This document shows, one piece after another, positions 1-7,075 of a stretch of DNA of 19,924 bases. This DNA comes from Candidatus Thalassarchaeaceae archaeon (lineage in GTDB: Archaea > Thermoplasmatota > Poseidoniia > Poseidoniales > Thalassarchaeaceae), in contig JASLNR010000007.1 in assembly GCA_030745885.1 (NCBI GenBank), positions 1 to 19,924 of the forward strand, in the 5' to 3' direction. The stretch's first letter is position 1; each line of letters opens with the position of its first letter. Below the pieces are notes generated by a model, which did no database searches, had not been told where the DNA came from, and worked only from the letters and a program-made list of their open reading frames with translations. Position numbers and translations under genes: made by a program.

Positions 1-1
1 C

Positions 2-229
2 GACACGGACGGCGACGGCATCGGCGACAACTCCGACGACGACGCCGACGGCGACGGGCAGCCCAACGACCTCGACGACTTCCCGCTGAACAGCGAGGAG
101 TCCACAGACACGGACGGAGACGGCGTGGGCGACAACGAGGAGGGGTTGCCAGGAATCGGCATTGCCCCGTTAATAGTCGCGCTGGCTGCCGCCGCGATGG
201 TCATCACATCGAGGCGTGAACTGGAATAG
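2..229 (+). CDS. Surface protein with DxDGDG calcium-binding repeats and C-terminal membrane anchor (3' end only)
   Basis: Only the last 75 codons are visible; the start lies before the window. The reading frame from base 2 to the TAG at 227-229 gives thrombospondin type 3-like units (DTDGDGIGDN, DADGDGQPND, DTDGDGVGDN). Repeats of this kind bind calcium through their Asp side chains and form rigid stalks on secreted proteins. A short Glu/Gly linker follows, then LPGIG, a hydrophobic stretch of roughly 18 residues rich in Ala, Val and Ile, and the basic end SRRELE. That tripartite tail (Gly/Pro motif, membrane helix, Arg cluster) resembles archaeal C-terminal anchors, so the protein probably sits on the outer face of the membrane. 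What the missing N-terminal part does cannot be told. The gene converges on the epimerase gene with only 13 bases between stops. Confidence 0.8.
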   Translation, partial: DTDGDGIGDNSDDDADGDGQPNDLDDFPLNSEESTDTDGDGVGDNEEGLPGIGIAPLIVALAAAAMVITSRRELE

Positions 230-242
230 TGGGGCCAGTCCG

Positions 243-1628
243 TCATTGCACAGACCCCCAAATTCCCATCGAGTCCCTCAGAGCCGCCTCGAGGTCCTCG
301 TGCACAAATTGGTAACCCTCTCTCTGCAGTCTTTCTGGAAGGACCCGCTGGCTTTCGAGAGCGAGACTCCCCCCCATCTCCCCGAACAGCAGTCTGATGA
401 CCAATCCCGGAGTCGGTGCTAGGGTAGGGCGCCTAAGGACTCCCCCCATGGTCTTGGCGAACTGCTTCTGGCGAACGGGATTGGGGGCTGCGAGGTTGTA
501 CGGCCCGCTCGATCCCTCGTTCATAATCAGATGGTATATGGCGTAAATCTCGTCATCAAGGGAAATCCAGGGCATCCACTGTTTGCCACCACCAATCGCC
601 CCCCCGATTCCGAGCTTGAACGGGAGCAGCATCTTCCCCAATGCCCCACCGGTGGGGGAGAGTACTATTCCCGAGCGCAGGAATACAGTTCTGATGCCTG
701 ACTTCTCGACGGCATCTGCCGCGCCCTCCCAATCAGCGCAGACTCTCGGGAGGAAACCCTCGCCAGCCGCGCTTGCCTCGGTGAGTTCTTCGTCGGCGCG
801 GTTTCCGTACCAGCCGACTGCGCTGGCGAGAACGAAGCCTTCCGGCTTCTTCTCAAGCGATGCGACAGCATCTGCGAGCAGGGTGGTGCTGCCAACTCTG
901 GAGTCTCGGACGATCTTCTTCCGCTTAGCAGACCAGCGTTTATCACCAATTCCAGCCCCACCGAGATGAATCACAACATCGAAGCCCTCGATTTTGTCGG
1001 CGTCCAACTCTCCCCTATTGGGATACCAGGAGATTTCTTTGGCACCGATTGTTGCCGGTCTTCGCACCAATCTCCAAACATCGTGTCCACCGGTGTCGAG
1101 GAAGGCGACAAGTTGCATCCCGATCATTCCAGATGAACCTGCAACGAGAATTCTCTTGCGGGGTTGGTCGGAGTATTTCCCGTGCCGACCCAAATCCCTC
1201 TGCAGGCGTAATTCCCGCGCTCTGAACATTCGCCTCAGCCTCTTCCTAATCCATCGTCCTGCGAACATGTGTCCGAAGGCCCCAAATGGAACTTGATAGC
1301 GAACACGGTCATTCACCAAGCTCCCGCTTCCATCGTCTAGGAAGACGTGCTCGTGCCTCCATCTCCAGAACGGCCCCCTAACCATGATGTCCTCAAATTT
1401 GTGAGGTGGATCGTATGCGGTGAACACGGCCTCCCACGTCATCTTCAGAGGCCCCATGGGAATGCGAAACACGCTCTTCGAGCCGACTTCTAGACTGAAG
1501 TCAGAGTATACTCCCTCCGCCACCTCCCAAGGGGGCATCAGCCTCAGGAAGGCTAAGTCTTCCTCGTGCCAGGAGAACACCGACTCCTTGGGGTGGTCGA
1601 GTGCGGTCTTCCACTCCAAATCGTACAT
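243..1628 (-). CDS. TIGR01777-type NAD(P)-dependent epimerase/oxidoreductase with N-terminal START-like domain
   Basis: The 461-residue protein has two parts. Residues 1 to about 150 look like an SRPBCC/START ligand-binding domain (WHEEDLAFLRLMPPW near the start, RWRHEHVF later). The rest is a short-chain dehydrogenase/epimerase of the TIGR01777 (YfcH) family, with the nucleotide-binding loop AGSSGMIG near residues 163-170 and the family landmarks SAVGWYGNR, LRSGIVLSPTGGALGKM, QWMPWISLDDE and AAPNPVRQKQFAKT. The substrate of this family is not established. I place the start at the ATG at 1628: AGGTGA lies five bases upstream, and the N-terminus then matches the family. An upstream in-frame ATG at 1694 would add 22 residues that look unrelated. 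The gene is divergent from the DUF971 gene, 104 bases away. Confidence 0.88.
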   Translation of the reverse strand: MYDLEWKTALDHPKESVFSWHEEDLAFLRLMPPWEVAEGVYSDFSLEVGSKSVFRIPMGPLKMTWEAVFTAYDPPHKFEDIMVRGPFWRWRHEHVFLDDGSGSLVNDRVRYQVPFGAFGHMFAGRWIRKRLRRMFRARELRLQRDLGRHGKYSDQPRKRILVAGSSGMIGMQLVAFLDTGGHDVWRLVRRPATIGAKEISWYPNRGELDADKIEGFDVVIHLGGAGIGDKRWSAKRKKIVRDSRVGSTTLLADAVASLEKKPEGFVLASAVGWYGNRADEELTEASAAGEGFLPRVCADWEGAADAVEKSGIRTVFLRSGIVLSPTGGALGKMLLPFKLGIGGAIGGGKQWMPWISLDDEIYAIYHLIMNEGSSGPYNLAAPNPVRQKQFAKTMGGVLRRPTLAPTPGLVIRLLFGEMGGSLALESQRVLPERLQREGYQFVHEDLEAALRDSMGIWGSVQ

Positions 1629-1672
1629 CTGGGTCACCTGTAATTGGGATGTTCCGAGGCCAATTATTCGAG

Positions 1673-1678
1673 TATAAG
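1673..1678 (+). promoter_or_regulatory. Candidate TATA box for the DUF971 gene
   Basis: TATAAG in the 104-base divergent gap lies about 55-60 bases before the DUF971 start codon. It would place transcription start near 1700, giving a leader of about 30 bases that includes the GGGAGG ribosome site. A second AT-rich run, TTATAT at 1704-1709, sits too close to the start codon for a leadered transcript. The assignment rests on spacing alone. Confidence 0.3.
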
Positions 1679-1732
1679 AGATTTGATTTACCACGTGGTG
1701 GAATTATATCGGTGTATGAAGGGAGGGACACG

Positions 1733-2056
1733 ATGGAAGGCAATGACACGCTAACCGAACTTGAGCGAGGAAGCGATGATTGCACCCTGAGATTCTCCGA
1801 TGGCGCTTCGTTCCGAATCAGTTATCTAGCGATTCGCTCGCACTGCCAATGCGCCAACTGCATTCCACGTCAGGAGAACGAACAACGTCGTCTAGAGTTC
1901 GAGCAGGAGGTCTCCCGACTCCGAATGGAGAAGCCCAGGGTCTATCCAGTGGGTCGCTACGGCATCCGGTTCGAGTGGCCTACGGGCTGCTCGAGTGGCA
2001 TCCACTCATTCGGGCACCTTCGTTCTCTAGCAGAGGAACTCGGCACCCCCATCTGA
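1733..2056 (+). CDS. DUF971 domain protein (gamma-butyrobetaine hydroxylase N-terminal-like, zinc-binding)
   Basis: The 107-residue protein matches the DUF971 fold: a short beta-rich start (CTLRFSDGASFRISYLAIR), a cysteine cluster CQCANC (Cys38, 40, 43) and the C-terminal signature GIRFEWPTGCSSGIHSFGHL followed by RSLAEE. Family members bind a metal through the Cys cluster and occur alone or fused to Fe-S carrier or molybdopterin proteins and to gamma-butyrobetaine hydroxylase; the stand-alone form has no settled role. I chose the ATG at 1733, which has GGGAGG six bases upstream. The frame is open back to an ATG at 1601, but that longer version would overlap the divergent epimerase gene and carry 44 unrelated residues. 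A gap of 94 bases leads to pus10 on the same strand. Confidence 0.85.
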   Translation: MEGNDTLTELERGSDDCTLRFSDGASFRISYLAIRSHCQCANCIPRQENEQRRLEFEQEVSRLRMEKPRVYPVGRYGIRFEWPTGCSSGIHSFGHLRSLAEELGTPI

Positions 2057-2150
2057 GCCCAAGGGGCCCTGCCGAAGATGTCAAAGGCAGTGCGCCGGTC
2101 CCCAACTCGTCGAAGCAGCGGGTACCCCCCGTTGCTGCGGTGGTGATGGA

Positions 2151-3581
2151 ATGACCGAAGACGAACCGAAGGCCGCCGAGCCCAATCTCGACGAGGAGGA
2201 TGAGTGGCAACTCTACGCTTCTGCCGGATACCCCTCGACAGGCTTCATACTCGATGAGGTGGAGACTGCAGAGGACGATAATCCCGATGACGTCTGGTTC
2301 GACGGCGACGATTTCGACTTCGAGGGAAATACGGTCAATTGGGACGCACCACCATGTCCGGCCGCCCTGGGCATTGCCCATCTCATCAAGATCGGAATCT
2401 GCGATTACTGCCTGCATCGCATCGGAGGGCGCAGGAGCGATGAACCAGGCTCCGAGGCGGGCGCGGTACTCAGGAGGGAGGCCTATGCGCGTGACGAAGA
2501 ACTAAAATCCAAGCCAATCCAAGACTTCTGCCCGCTTTGCGAGAACCTGTTTGAGGACGTTGACAACATTGTTGAGCGAGTCTTTGAATCCCTGTCTGGA
2601 ACCGATTACTCGACCATACAGTTCGGTATCCACCTGCCCAAGGACCTCATTCAGGAGGAAGACAGGATTCGCAGTAGGTATGGGGCCCCCGCCTCTTATC
2701 CGCTGAAAGGCGCCCTTGTCGAGGCAATACACCACCGAATCAGGTCTTCCAACAAACAAGTCGACTTCGTAAAGGAGAGACCCGACATAATGGTCCTTGT
2801 CGATGGGCTGACTCTCCGAGTGGACGTCGATGTCAGGCCCATTTTCCTCTATGGGAGGTACAGGAAGTTGGTACGCGACCTACCACAGACCCGTTGGCCT
2901 TGCAGAGCCTGTAGGGGGAGGGCCGTTGACTGCGAATCCTGTAATGGTACTGGGCTTCAGTACCCCGACTCGGTCCAAGACCTCATCGGAGATCCCATCA
3001 GAGAGGCTCTCGGGGCCAAAGATACATCATTCCATGGCATGGGAAGGGAGGACATAGACGTCAGGTGCCTGGGTTCTGGACGACCATTCGTCCTTGAGGT
3101 CAAGAGACCGTCCAAGAGGAACCATTCCTTGGATGACCTAGTATGCAGAGTCAACGAGAATGCCTCGGGCAAGGTCGAGATTGACGGTTTTAGTTGGTGC
3201 GAACGCTCCAAGGTCCACGAGGTTAAGGGGTCAAGATCAGAGAAGACATACACAATTCGCTTCAGGGCTGATGACCTCACCGATGAGGATACGGTCACTA
3301 ACGCTATCTCCGGCCTCTCCGGTGTCGTTATCGACCAAGAGACCCCGAAGCGAGTCTCCCACAGGAGAGCAGCCAAGATCAGGAGGAGAAGAGTGGTATC
3401 CGTCGACAGCATCCTGATCGAAGGTAATGAGGCCCAGTTCTCCCTTCGCTGCGAGGCTGGTACATACATCAAGGAGCTCGTGCACTCGGACGAGGGGCGC
3501 ACGAAACCATCCGTACAAAGTGCAATTGGCCGTGAGTGTGAGGTCCTATGGCTTGATGTCGAGGAGATACACGCTGACTGA
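2151..3581 (+). CDS. pus10: tRNA pseudouridine(54/55) synthase Pus10
   Basis: Archaeal Pus10 isomerises U54 and U55 in the T-loop of tRNA. The 476-residue protein shows an N-terminal metal-binding pair (CDYC at 84-87, CPLC at 127-130), a THUMP-like middle, a second Cys cluster (CRAC at 251-254, CESC at 261-264) and the catalytic core FHGMGREDIDVRCLGSGRPF, with Asp301 the likely catalytic residue by analogy with the GRxD motif of pseudouridine synthases. The C-terminal signatures QETPKRVSHRRAAKIRRRRV and CEAGTYIKELVHSDEGRTKP are also present. The first 66 residues before the zinc region are an acidic extension (about 23 Asp/Glu, one Lys). GGTGATGGA directly precedes the ATG. The gene heads a run of translation and transcription genes. 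Confidence 0.96.
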   Translation: MTEDEPKAAEPNLDEEDEWQLYASAGYPSTGFILDEVETAEDDNPDDVWFDGDDFDFEGNTVNWDAPPCPAALGIAHLIKIGICDYCLHRIGGRRSDEPGSEAGAVLRREAYARDEELKSKPIQDFCPLCENLFEDVDNIVERVFESLSGTDYSTIQFGIHLPKDLIQEEDRIRSRYGAPASYPLKGALVEAIHHRIRSSNKQVDFVKERPDIMVLVDGLTLRVDVDVRPIFLYGRYRKLVRDLPQTRWPCRACRGRAVDCESCNGTGLQYPDSVQDLIGDPIREALGAKDTSFHGMGREDIDVRCLGSGRPFVLEVKRPSKRNHSLDDLVCRVNENASGKVEIDGFSWCERSKVHEVKGSRSEKTYTIRFRADDLTDEDTVTNAISGLSGVVIDQETPKRVSHRRAAKIRRRRVVSVDSILIEGNEAQFSLRCEAGTYIKELVHSDEGRTKPSVQSAIGRECEVLWLDVEEIHAD

Positions 3582-3615
3582 GGGCCATCTGGGCATCCGA
3601 GTCCTTAAGAACGCC

Positions 3616-3621
3616 CTATAG
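3616..3621 (+). promoter_or_regulatory. Candidate TATA box for the L21e gene cluster
   Basis: CTATAG lies 37 to 42 bases before the TTG start of the L21e gene, in the 76-base gap after pus10. It would put transcription start near 3643 and leave a short leader holding GGTGGT. A similar CTATAG at 3635-3640 is too close to the start for a leadered transcript. Weak evidence; the genes could also be read through from pus10. Confidence 0.3.
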
Positions 3622-3657
3622 GTCGCCCGGTTTCGCTATAGTTGGATTGGTGGTATA

Positions 3658-3951
3658 TTGGTCACTCGAACTCAAGGATCACGTCGTGGCACTCGCAACA
3701 TTCTGCGAAAGGACAAGAGAAATCGCAGGAGGCTATTTATTGGCCGCGTCATGCACGCTTACGATGATGGTGACAGGGTTGCAATCGTGCTTGACGGAGC
3801 CCAACATAAGGGTATGCCGCATCGACGCTTTCAGGGTCGAACCGGAATCATCACTGGAACCCAGGGCAGGGCTTATGTTGTCAAGGTCTTGGACGGCAAT
3901 ATGGAGAAAACCGTTATTGCCAGACCAGAGCATCTGAAGCCAATCGATTAG
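3658..3951 (+). CDS. rpl21e: Large ribosomal subunit protein eL21 (L21e), TTG start
   Basis: This 97-residue basic protein is ribosomal protein L21e, a component of the archaeal and eukaryotic large subunit. The family pattern runs along the whole length: MVTRTQGSRRGTRN at the start, then DGDRVAIVLDGAQHKGMPHR, FQGRTGIITGTQGRAYVV and EKTVIARPEHLKP at the end. The start is a TTG at 3658: aligning with the usual MVxKSQGxRxKTR N-terminus leaves no ATG or GTG choice, and GGTGGT lies just upstream. The stop codon TAG overlaps the AGGTG ribosome site of rpoF, so the two genes are almost certainly translated together. L21e next to rpoF, DUF655 and ksgA is a recurring archaeal arrangement. Confidence 0.96.
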   Translation: MVTRTQGSRRGTRNILRKDKRNRRRLFIGRVMHAYDDGDRVAIVLDGAQHKGMPHRRFQGRTGIITGTQGRAYVVKVLDGNMEKTVIARPEHLKPID

Positions 3952-3959
3952 GTGTAATC

Positions 3960-4322
3960 ATGACAGACAAGGAGTTCGTCGACTACGCGACCGTCCGAGA
4001 CTTGCTCGTGGACACAAGGGTACGCAGGGGCGAAATCTCCTACGAGCAGACCATGGCGCTTCAGCACGCGGAGTGGAAGGCCAGTGCTGGAGGCCATCCA
4101 ACCGGGGACCTCAAGGCCGATCCCGAGGTCTTCAACAACCTCTTCGGGGTACTGATGGAGAATGAGAAGCTGAATCAGCATCCCGATATATGCTCGAAAA
4201 TCGCAGAGCTTTCACCACTTTCCGTGGCCGATATGAGAGTCATCATTGCCAGCAAGAGGGTAGCAATGGACACAGCTGAGATTGAAGAAATAATCACAAT
4301 CATTCGCCAGCACGTCCTATGA
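3960..4322 (+). CDS. rpoF: DNA-directed RNA polymerase subunit Rpo4 (RpoF, Rpb4-like)
   Basis: The 120-residue, mostly helical protein is archaeal RNA polymerase subunit F, the counterpart of eukaryotic Rpb4. It pairs with RpoE (Rpb7) to form the polymerase stalk that binds the emerging RNA. Recognisable parts are the N-terminal strand followed by the long helix (EISYEQTMALQHAEWKAS) and the C-terminal HRDC-like region (KIAELSPLSVADMRVIIASK, then TAEIEEIITIIRQHVL). Length fits the family. AGGTG, five bases before the ATG, overlaps the stop of the L21e gene, so the pair is coupled. The gene order with L21e upstream and DUF655 and ksgA downstream supports the call. Confidence 0.93.
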   Translation: MTDKEFVDYATVRDLLVDTRVRRGEISYEQTMALQHAEWKASAGGHPTGDLKADPEVFNNLFGVLMENEKLNQHPDICSKIAELSPLSVADMRVIIASKRVAMDTAEIEEIITIIRQHVL

Positions 4323-4393
4323 TGTCTTGATTCTGAGCAATTATCTGATAACTCACTTCATGAGGGGGAACCCGTCTGGGAGACCTGAGAATC

Positions 4394-4966
4394 ATGCAGC
4401 CGACCGATGGAGATGAGTCGGATGGGGAGCCGAAGGGAATCTATGATGATGAGACGCATGTCCGCCTCCTAGGAGTTCAGGAGAGGAGGCCCATGGGGCA
4501 TGAGATTCAATGTATCAGCGAGCCCTCGCTTCACATCGTAAGGTCTAGGGTGAATGATGTAAACGGGATGGAAGTTGGGGAGGCAATCGCTCTCCCTTCG
4601 GATCAATTGGGACCACTCTCCGAGGTCCGCCTAAAGGATCTCAGCGGATATGCGTTACAGGAGATGACCTCTACGCTGATTGCGTCCATCAATGCCGACT
4701 CGGAGCGTCACTTGGGATTCTACAATCGCGCCAACAACCTATCGCTGAAGTTCCACGCCTTCCAACTTCTACCCGGAATAGGCAACTCGAAGGCTATCCA
4801 GATGGTCCAAGCCAGAGGAATTGCTGGCTGGAACTCATTTGAGGAAGTTGACGAGGCCTGCGGAATTGACTCCGTTAGGTTGCTCGCCGAGAGATACGTC
4901 AAGGAGATGGAGGACGTCGCTCAGACCCCCCGCTTACTTGATTTGCTGGTGCGCTCAGAGATGTGA
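4394..4966 (+). CDS. DUF655 family protein with helix-hairpin-helix (archaeal, rpoF-ksgA linked)
   Basis: This 190-residue protein belongs to DUF655, an archaeal family of unknown function almost always found between rpoF and ksgA. An N-terminal, probably beta-rich half is followed by the family signature FYNRANNLSLKFHAFQLLPG and IGNSKAIQMVQARG, a helix-hairpin-helix around residues 118-145 of the kind that binds nucleic acid backbone. The C-terminal part is helical. GGGAGACC lies about eight bases before the ATG. The position implies a role in transcription, RNA or ribosome biogenesis, but that is inference. The 71-base gap upstream contains AATTATCT at 4339-4346, possibly its own promoter. 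The ksgA start follows three bases after its stop. Confidence 0.88.
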   Translation: MQPTDGDESDGEPKGIYDDETHVRLLGVQERRPMGHEIQCISEPSLHIVRSRVNDVNGMEVGEAIALPSDQLGPLSEVRLKDLSGYALQEMTSTLIASINADSERHLGFYNRANNLSLKFHAFQLLPGIGNSKAIQMVQARGIAGWNSFEEVDEACGIDSVRLLAERYVKEMEDVAQTPRLLDLLVRSEM

Positions 4967-4969
4967 CAC

Positions 4970-5878
4970 GTGCAGACGTTGGATGACCTCGACACCCGCC
5001 TTCTGGTGGATCTTCTTCGCGATAGATCCCATCCTAGGAAGTCACTAGGTCAGCACTTTCTCATCGATGATGGTGCTATCGAGCGAACCATCGAACTCGC
5101 GGTGGAATCCGGTTGCCGATTGAGCGAGGAATCCCATGTTCTGGAAATCGGACCGGGACCAGGATCGCTCACGTTAGCGCTATTGAGGTCGGGTGCCCGC
5201 ATCACTGCCCTAGAGGTTGATCCTGAGTCCGTCTCTCACCTAAAACGTATTTTTGGTGGAACTGAATGTGGGATTGAAGTCCGCGAGGTGGACGCGGTTT
5301 CTGCCGCTTGGCCCACTGGAATCACGCATGTGATATCGAACCTCCCCTTCCAGATATCAAGCCCTGTGCTTGAGCGAATCCGGGCACACCATTCCAAGGA
5401 AGCCCTAGAACTAGTAATATTGCTTGTTCAGGATGAGTTCGCTGCTAGGATGGCAATGTCCACTGCGCCCTATGATATGGGACCTCTGGGCCTTAACCTA
5501 TGGCTAGATTTTGAAGTCACATTGGACAGGAGAATTTCTCCTAGCTCCTTCAGCCCCTCACCACTCGTCCATTCGAGGCTCGTGACCCTTCGGCCCGAGT
5601 TCCGCCCGGAATTGAAAGGGGTTGACAGGGCGCTGTTCAAAATTACAACCAAGCACTGCTTCGCCCATCGCAGGAGGAAGCTCAGAACCCTTCTCTCCGA
5701 ACCCCCTCGTAGGCTTTCCCGTGCTAGGGGCTGGCACAAAGAGCGCTGGGGTGCAGCCGTTGCGGAATTGGGAGAATCCGAGAATGAGAGACTTCCTAGT
5801 GGTTGGTTAGACATGAGACCGGGGGATTTGGAGGTTCTCGATTGGGTCGCACTGGTACGCCTATTATCGTCAAAATGA
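4970..5878 (+). CDS. ksgA: 16S rRNA (adenine1518/1519-N6)-dimethyltransferase KsgA/Dim1
   Basis: KsgA/Dim1 dimethylates two adjacent adenines near the 3' end of 16S rRNA using S-adenosylmethionine, a late step of small-subunit assembly. The 302-residue protein has GQHFLIDDGAIERTIE near the N-terminus, the SAM loop EIGPGPG at 59-65, the acidic ribose-binding residue Glu82, Asp108 and the catalytic motif NLPFQISSP at 124-132. VQDEFAARM, FSPSPLVHSRLVTLRP and FAHRRRKLRTLL follow, all in family order. Motif IV has Phe in place of the usual Tyr (NLPY). A Phe is also found in some relatives such as mitochondrial TFB1M, so activity is expected. The start is a GTG three bases after the DUF655 stop, with no strong ribosome site, which suggests reinitiation. 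Confidence 0.95.
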   Translation: MQTLDDLDTRLLVDLLRDRSHPRKSLGQHFLIDDGAIERTIELAVESGCRLSEESHVLEIGPGPGSLTLALLRSGARITALEVDPESVSHLKRIFGGTECGIEVREVDAVSAAWPTGITHVISNLPFQISSPVLERIRAHHSKEALELVILLVQDEFAARMAMSTAPYDMGPLGLNLWLDFEVTLDRRISPSSFSPSPLVHSRLVTLRPEFRPELKGVDRALFKITTKHCFAHRRRKLRTLLSEPPRRLSRARGWHKERWGAAVAELGESENERLPSGWLDMRPGDLEVLDWVALVRLLSSK

Positions 5879-5879
5879 A

Positions 5880-5898
5880 TCAATATCCTGCATATTGA
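5880..5898. promoter_or_regulatory. Perfect 7-bp inverted repeat upstream of the HhH/zinc-ribbon gene
   Basis: TCAATAT at 5880-5886 and ATATTGA at 5892-5898 are exact reverse complements separated by CCTGC. The repeat begins two bases after the ksgA stop and lies about 80 bases before the next start, in an otherwise GC-rich gap. It could be an operator for a dimeric archaeal regulator, part of a TATA element, or a weak 3' hairpin of ksgA. Its role is not shown by the sequence. Confidence 0.4.
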
Positions 5899-5978
5899 CA
5901 ACGACTTGATAGAGGCCCCCCTCTTCGGCACAACGAGGCCGGGGTGCGAGGCGGGCCCGGGTCCATTGGAGTGATATT

Positions 5979-7067
5979 ATGGCAAAGAAGGACACCTATC
6001 TCGCCCTTCTGCGAAGGGGCATCGATGAGACGACTGCTCAGGTTCTCGCAGATGGAGGCATAAAGATTGGTGATCTCAAGAAACTAGAGTCCGAGACCTT
6101 AGTCAATAATTATGGCCTCAAGAAAGAAGTCGCGAAATCAGTTCTCGATGCCGTCATGTCCGGACCTCGGTCATCAAGCAGACAGCGCTTTCTGGCCGAT
6201 GTTCTGTCTGATGACCAGAAGAAGGTCGACAAGATTGAGGAGCAGAGATTCAAGCGTGAGCAGAAGGACATCTTCGCTGAGTTACAGGAGAAGAAAGAGC
6301 AACTCAGGCTTGCTAGGGTCGAGGCCTTCAGGAACAAGAAGCTGGTTATGAACAGGCTCGGGAAAACAATCGAGCTTATCGTGAAGCTCGAGAACAATCT
6401 CGATGACGAATCCAAGGACGAGCAACGGTCCAAGCTCAGGGACCAACTGGAGACCAGAGGCCTTGAGGCTGCGAGGGATCACGAGATGCTCGATCTGGCA
6501 GGGACCCCTCAGGACATAGTCGACTTCCGAAGGAAGCTCGCCCCCGTGCTATGCCTCCACGCTTGCCCACATTGCAGTGAGGAAATGGATCCTCGTGGTG
6601 GCAACATCATGGAAGACTCGTCAGATTTCTCGTTCATCTGTTGGGACTGCGAGGAGGAGTTCCACGCACCCATGGCCCAAGTTGTCGCGGGACGCCTGGA
6701 TAACGGTTCGAGAATCAAGATTGATCCTAACATCAAGCCTCGGATGCCCGTGGTAAAGCCTCCTCAAAAGGACAAATCGAGGTCGATTGCAGATCTCATG
6801 AAAAGAGACCTAGAATCAGCGGGTGCCTCGGCAGAGGAGTTGGAGGCCGCACTACAGTCGAGCACCCTGACAGGAGTCCTGATGAGCATCGATGAATGGA
6901 TAGACCAGACTATCGCCGCCAAGGGCTATATCCAGGCCCAAGAAGACAGGGAGGAGTTCATCATCGCTACCGGAGCCGGTGCCACGAAGTTCAACAAGTG
7001 GATGAAAAAGGCCGGACTTCGCTTCAACAAGCAAACTGGACGTTGGACTCGCTGGGAAGACCGGTGA
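5979..7067 (+). CDS. Unrecognised protein: HhH-like N-terminus, coiled coil, zinc ribbon, conserved-looking C-terminal domain
   Basis: I do not recognise this 362-residue family. Residues 1-60 are small helices resembling a helix-hairpin-helix or SAP-like unit (VLADGGIKIGDLKKLESETL). Residues about 75-170 are highly charged and probably coiled coil. A four-cysteine zinc ribbon follows, CPHC at 196-199 and CWDC at 221-224. A Pro/Lys-rich linker leads to a C-terminal domain from about 270 to 362 (MSIDEWIDQTIAAKGYI, GAGATKFNKWMKKAGLRF). The mix of nucleic-acid-type modules and its position after ksgA suggest an RNA, ribosome or transcription role, which is inference. GGAGTGAT lies upstream of the ATG. 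Its stop overlaps the GGTGAGG site of the ferredoxin gene. Confidence 0.85.
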   Translation: MAKKDTYLALLRRGIDETTAQVLADGGIKIGDLKKLESETLVNNYGLKKEVAKSVLDAVMSGPRSSSRQRFLADVLSDDQKKVDKIEEQRFKREQKDIFAELQEKKEQLRLARVEAFRNKKLVMNRLGKTIELIVKLENNLDDESKDEQRSKLRDQLETRGLEAARDHEMLDLAGTPQDIVDFRRKLAPVLCLHACPHCSEEMDPRGGNIMEDSSDFSFICWDCEEEFHAPMAQVVAGRLDNGSRIKIDPNIKPRMPVVKPPQKDKSRSIADLMKRDLESAGASAEELEAALQSSTLTGVLMSIDEWIDQTIAAKGYIQAQEDREEFIIATGAGATKFNKWMKKAGLRFNKQTGRWTRWEDR

Positions 7068-7075
7068 GGACTCTG

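Noticed and set aside
1..130. GACGGCGAC-type repeats as a possible tandem repeat or CRISPR array
   Set aside because: The repetition is at the codon level for Asp/Gly repeats, with variable unit length and no constant repeats separated by spacers.
1629..1694. 22-codon N-terminal extension of the TIGR01777-type epimerase
   Set aside because: AGGTGA lies at the correct spacing before the ATG at 1628, and the extension has no family resemblance and would use up the divergent promoter region.
2957..3502. Long open frame on the minus strand opposite pus10
   Set aside because: It is antisense to a well-supported pus10 coding region, and its Ser/Leu/Arg-rich translation resembles no protein family.
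5470..5931. Minus-strand open frame over the end of ksgA
   Set aside because: It is antisense to the conserved FAHRRRKLR region of KsgA and shows no domain of its own.
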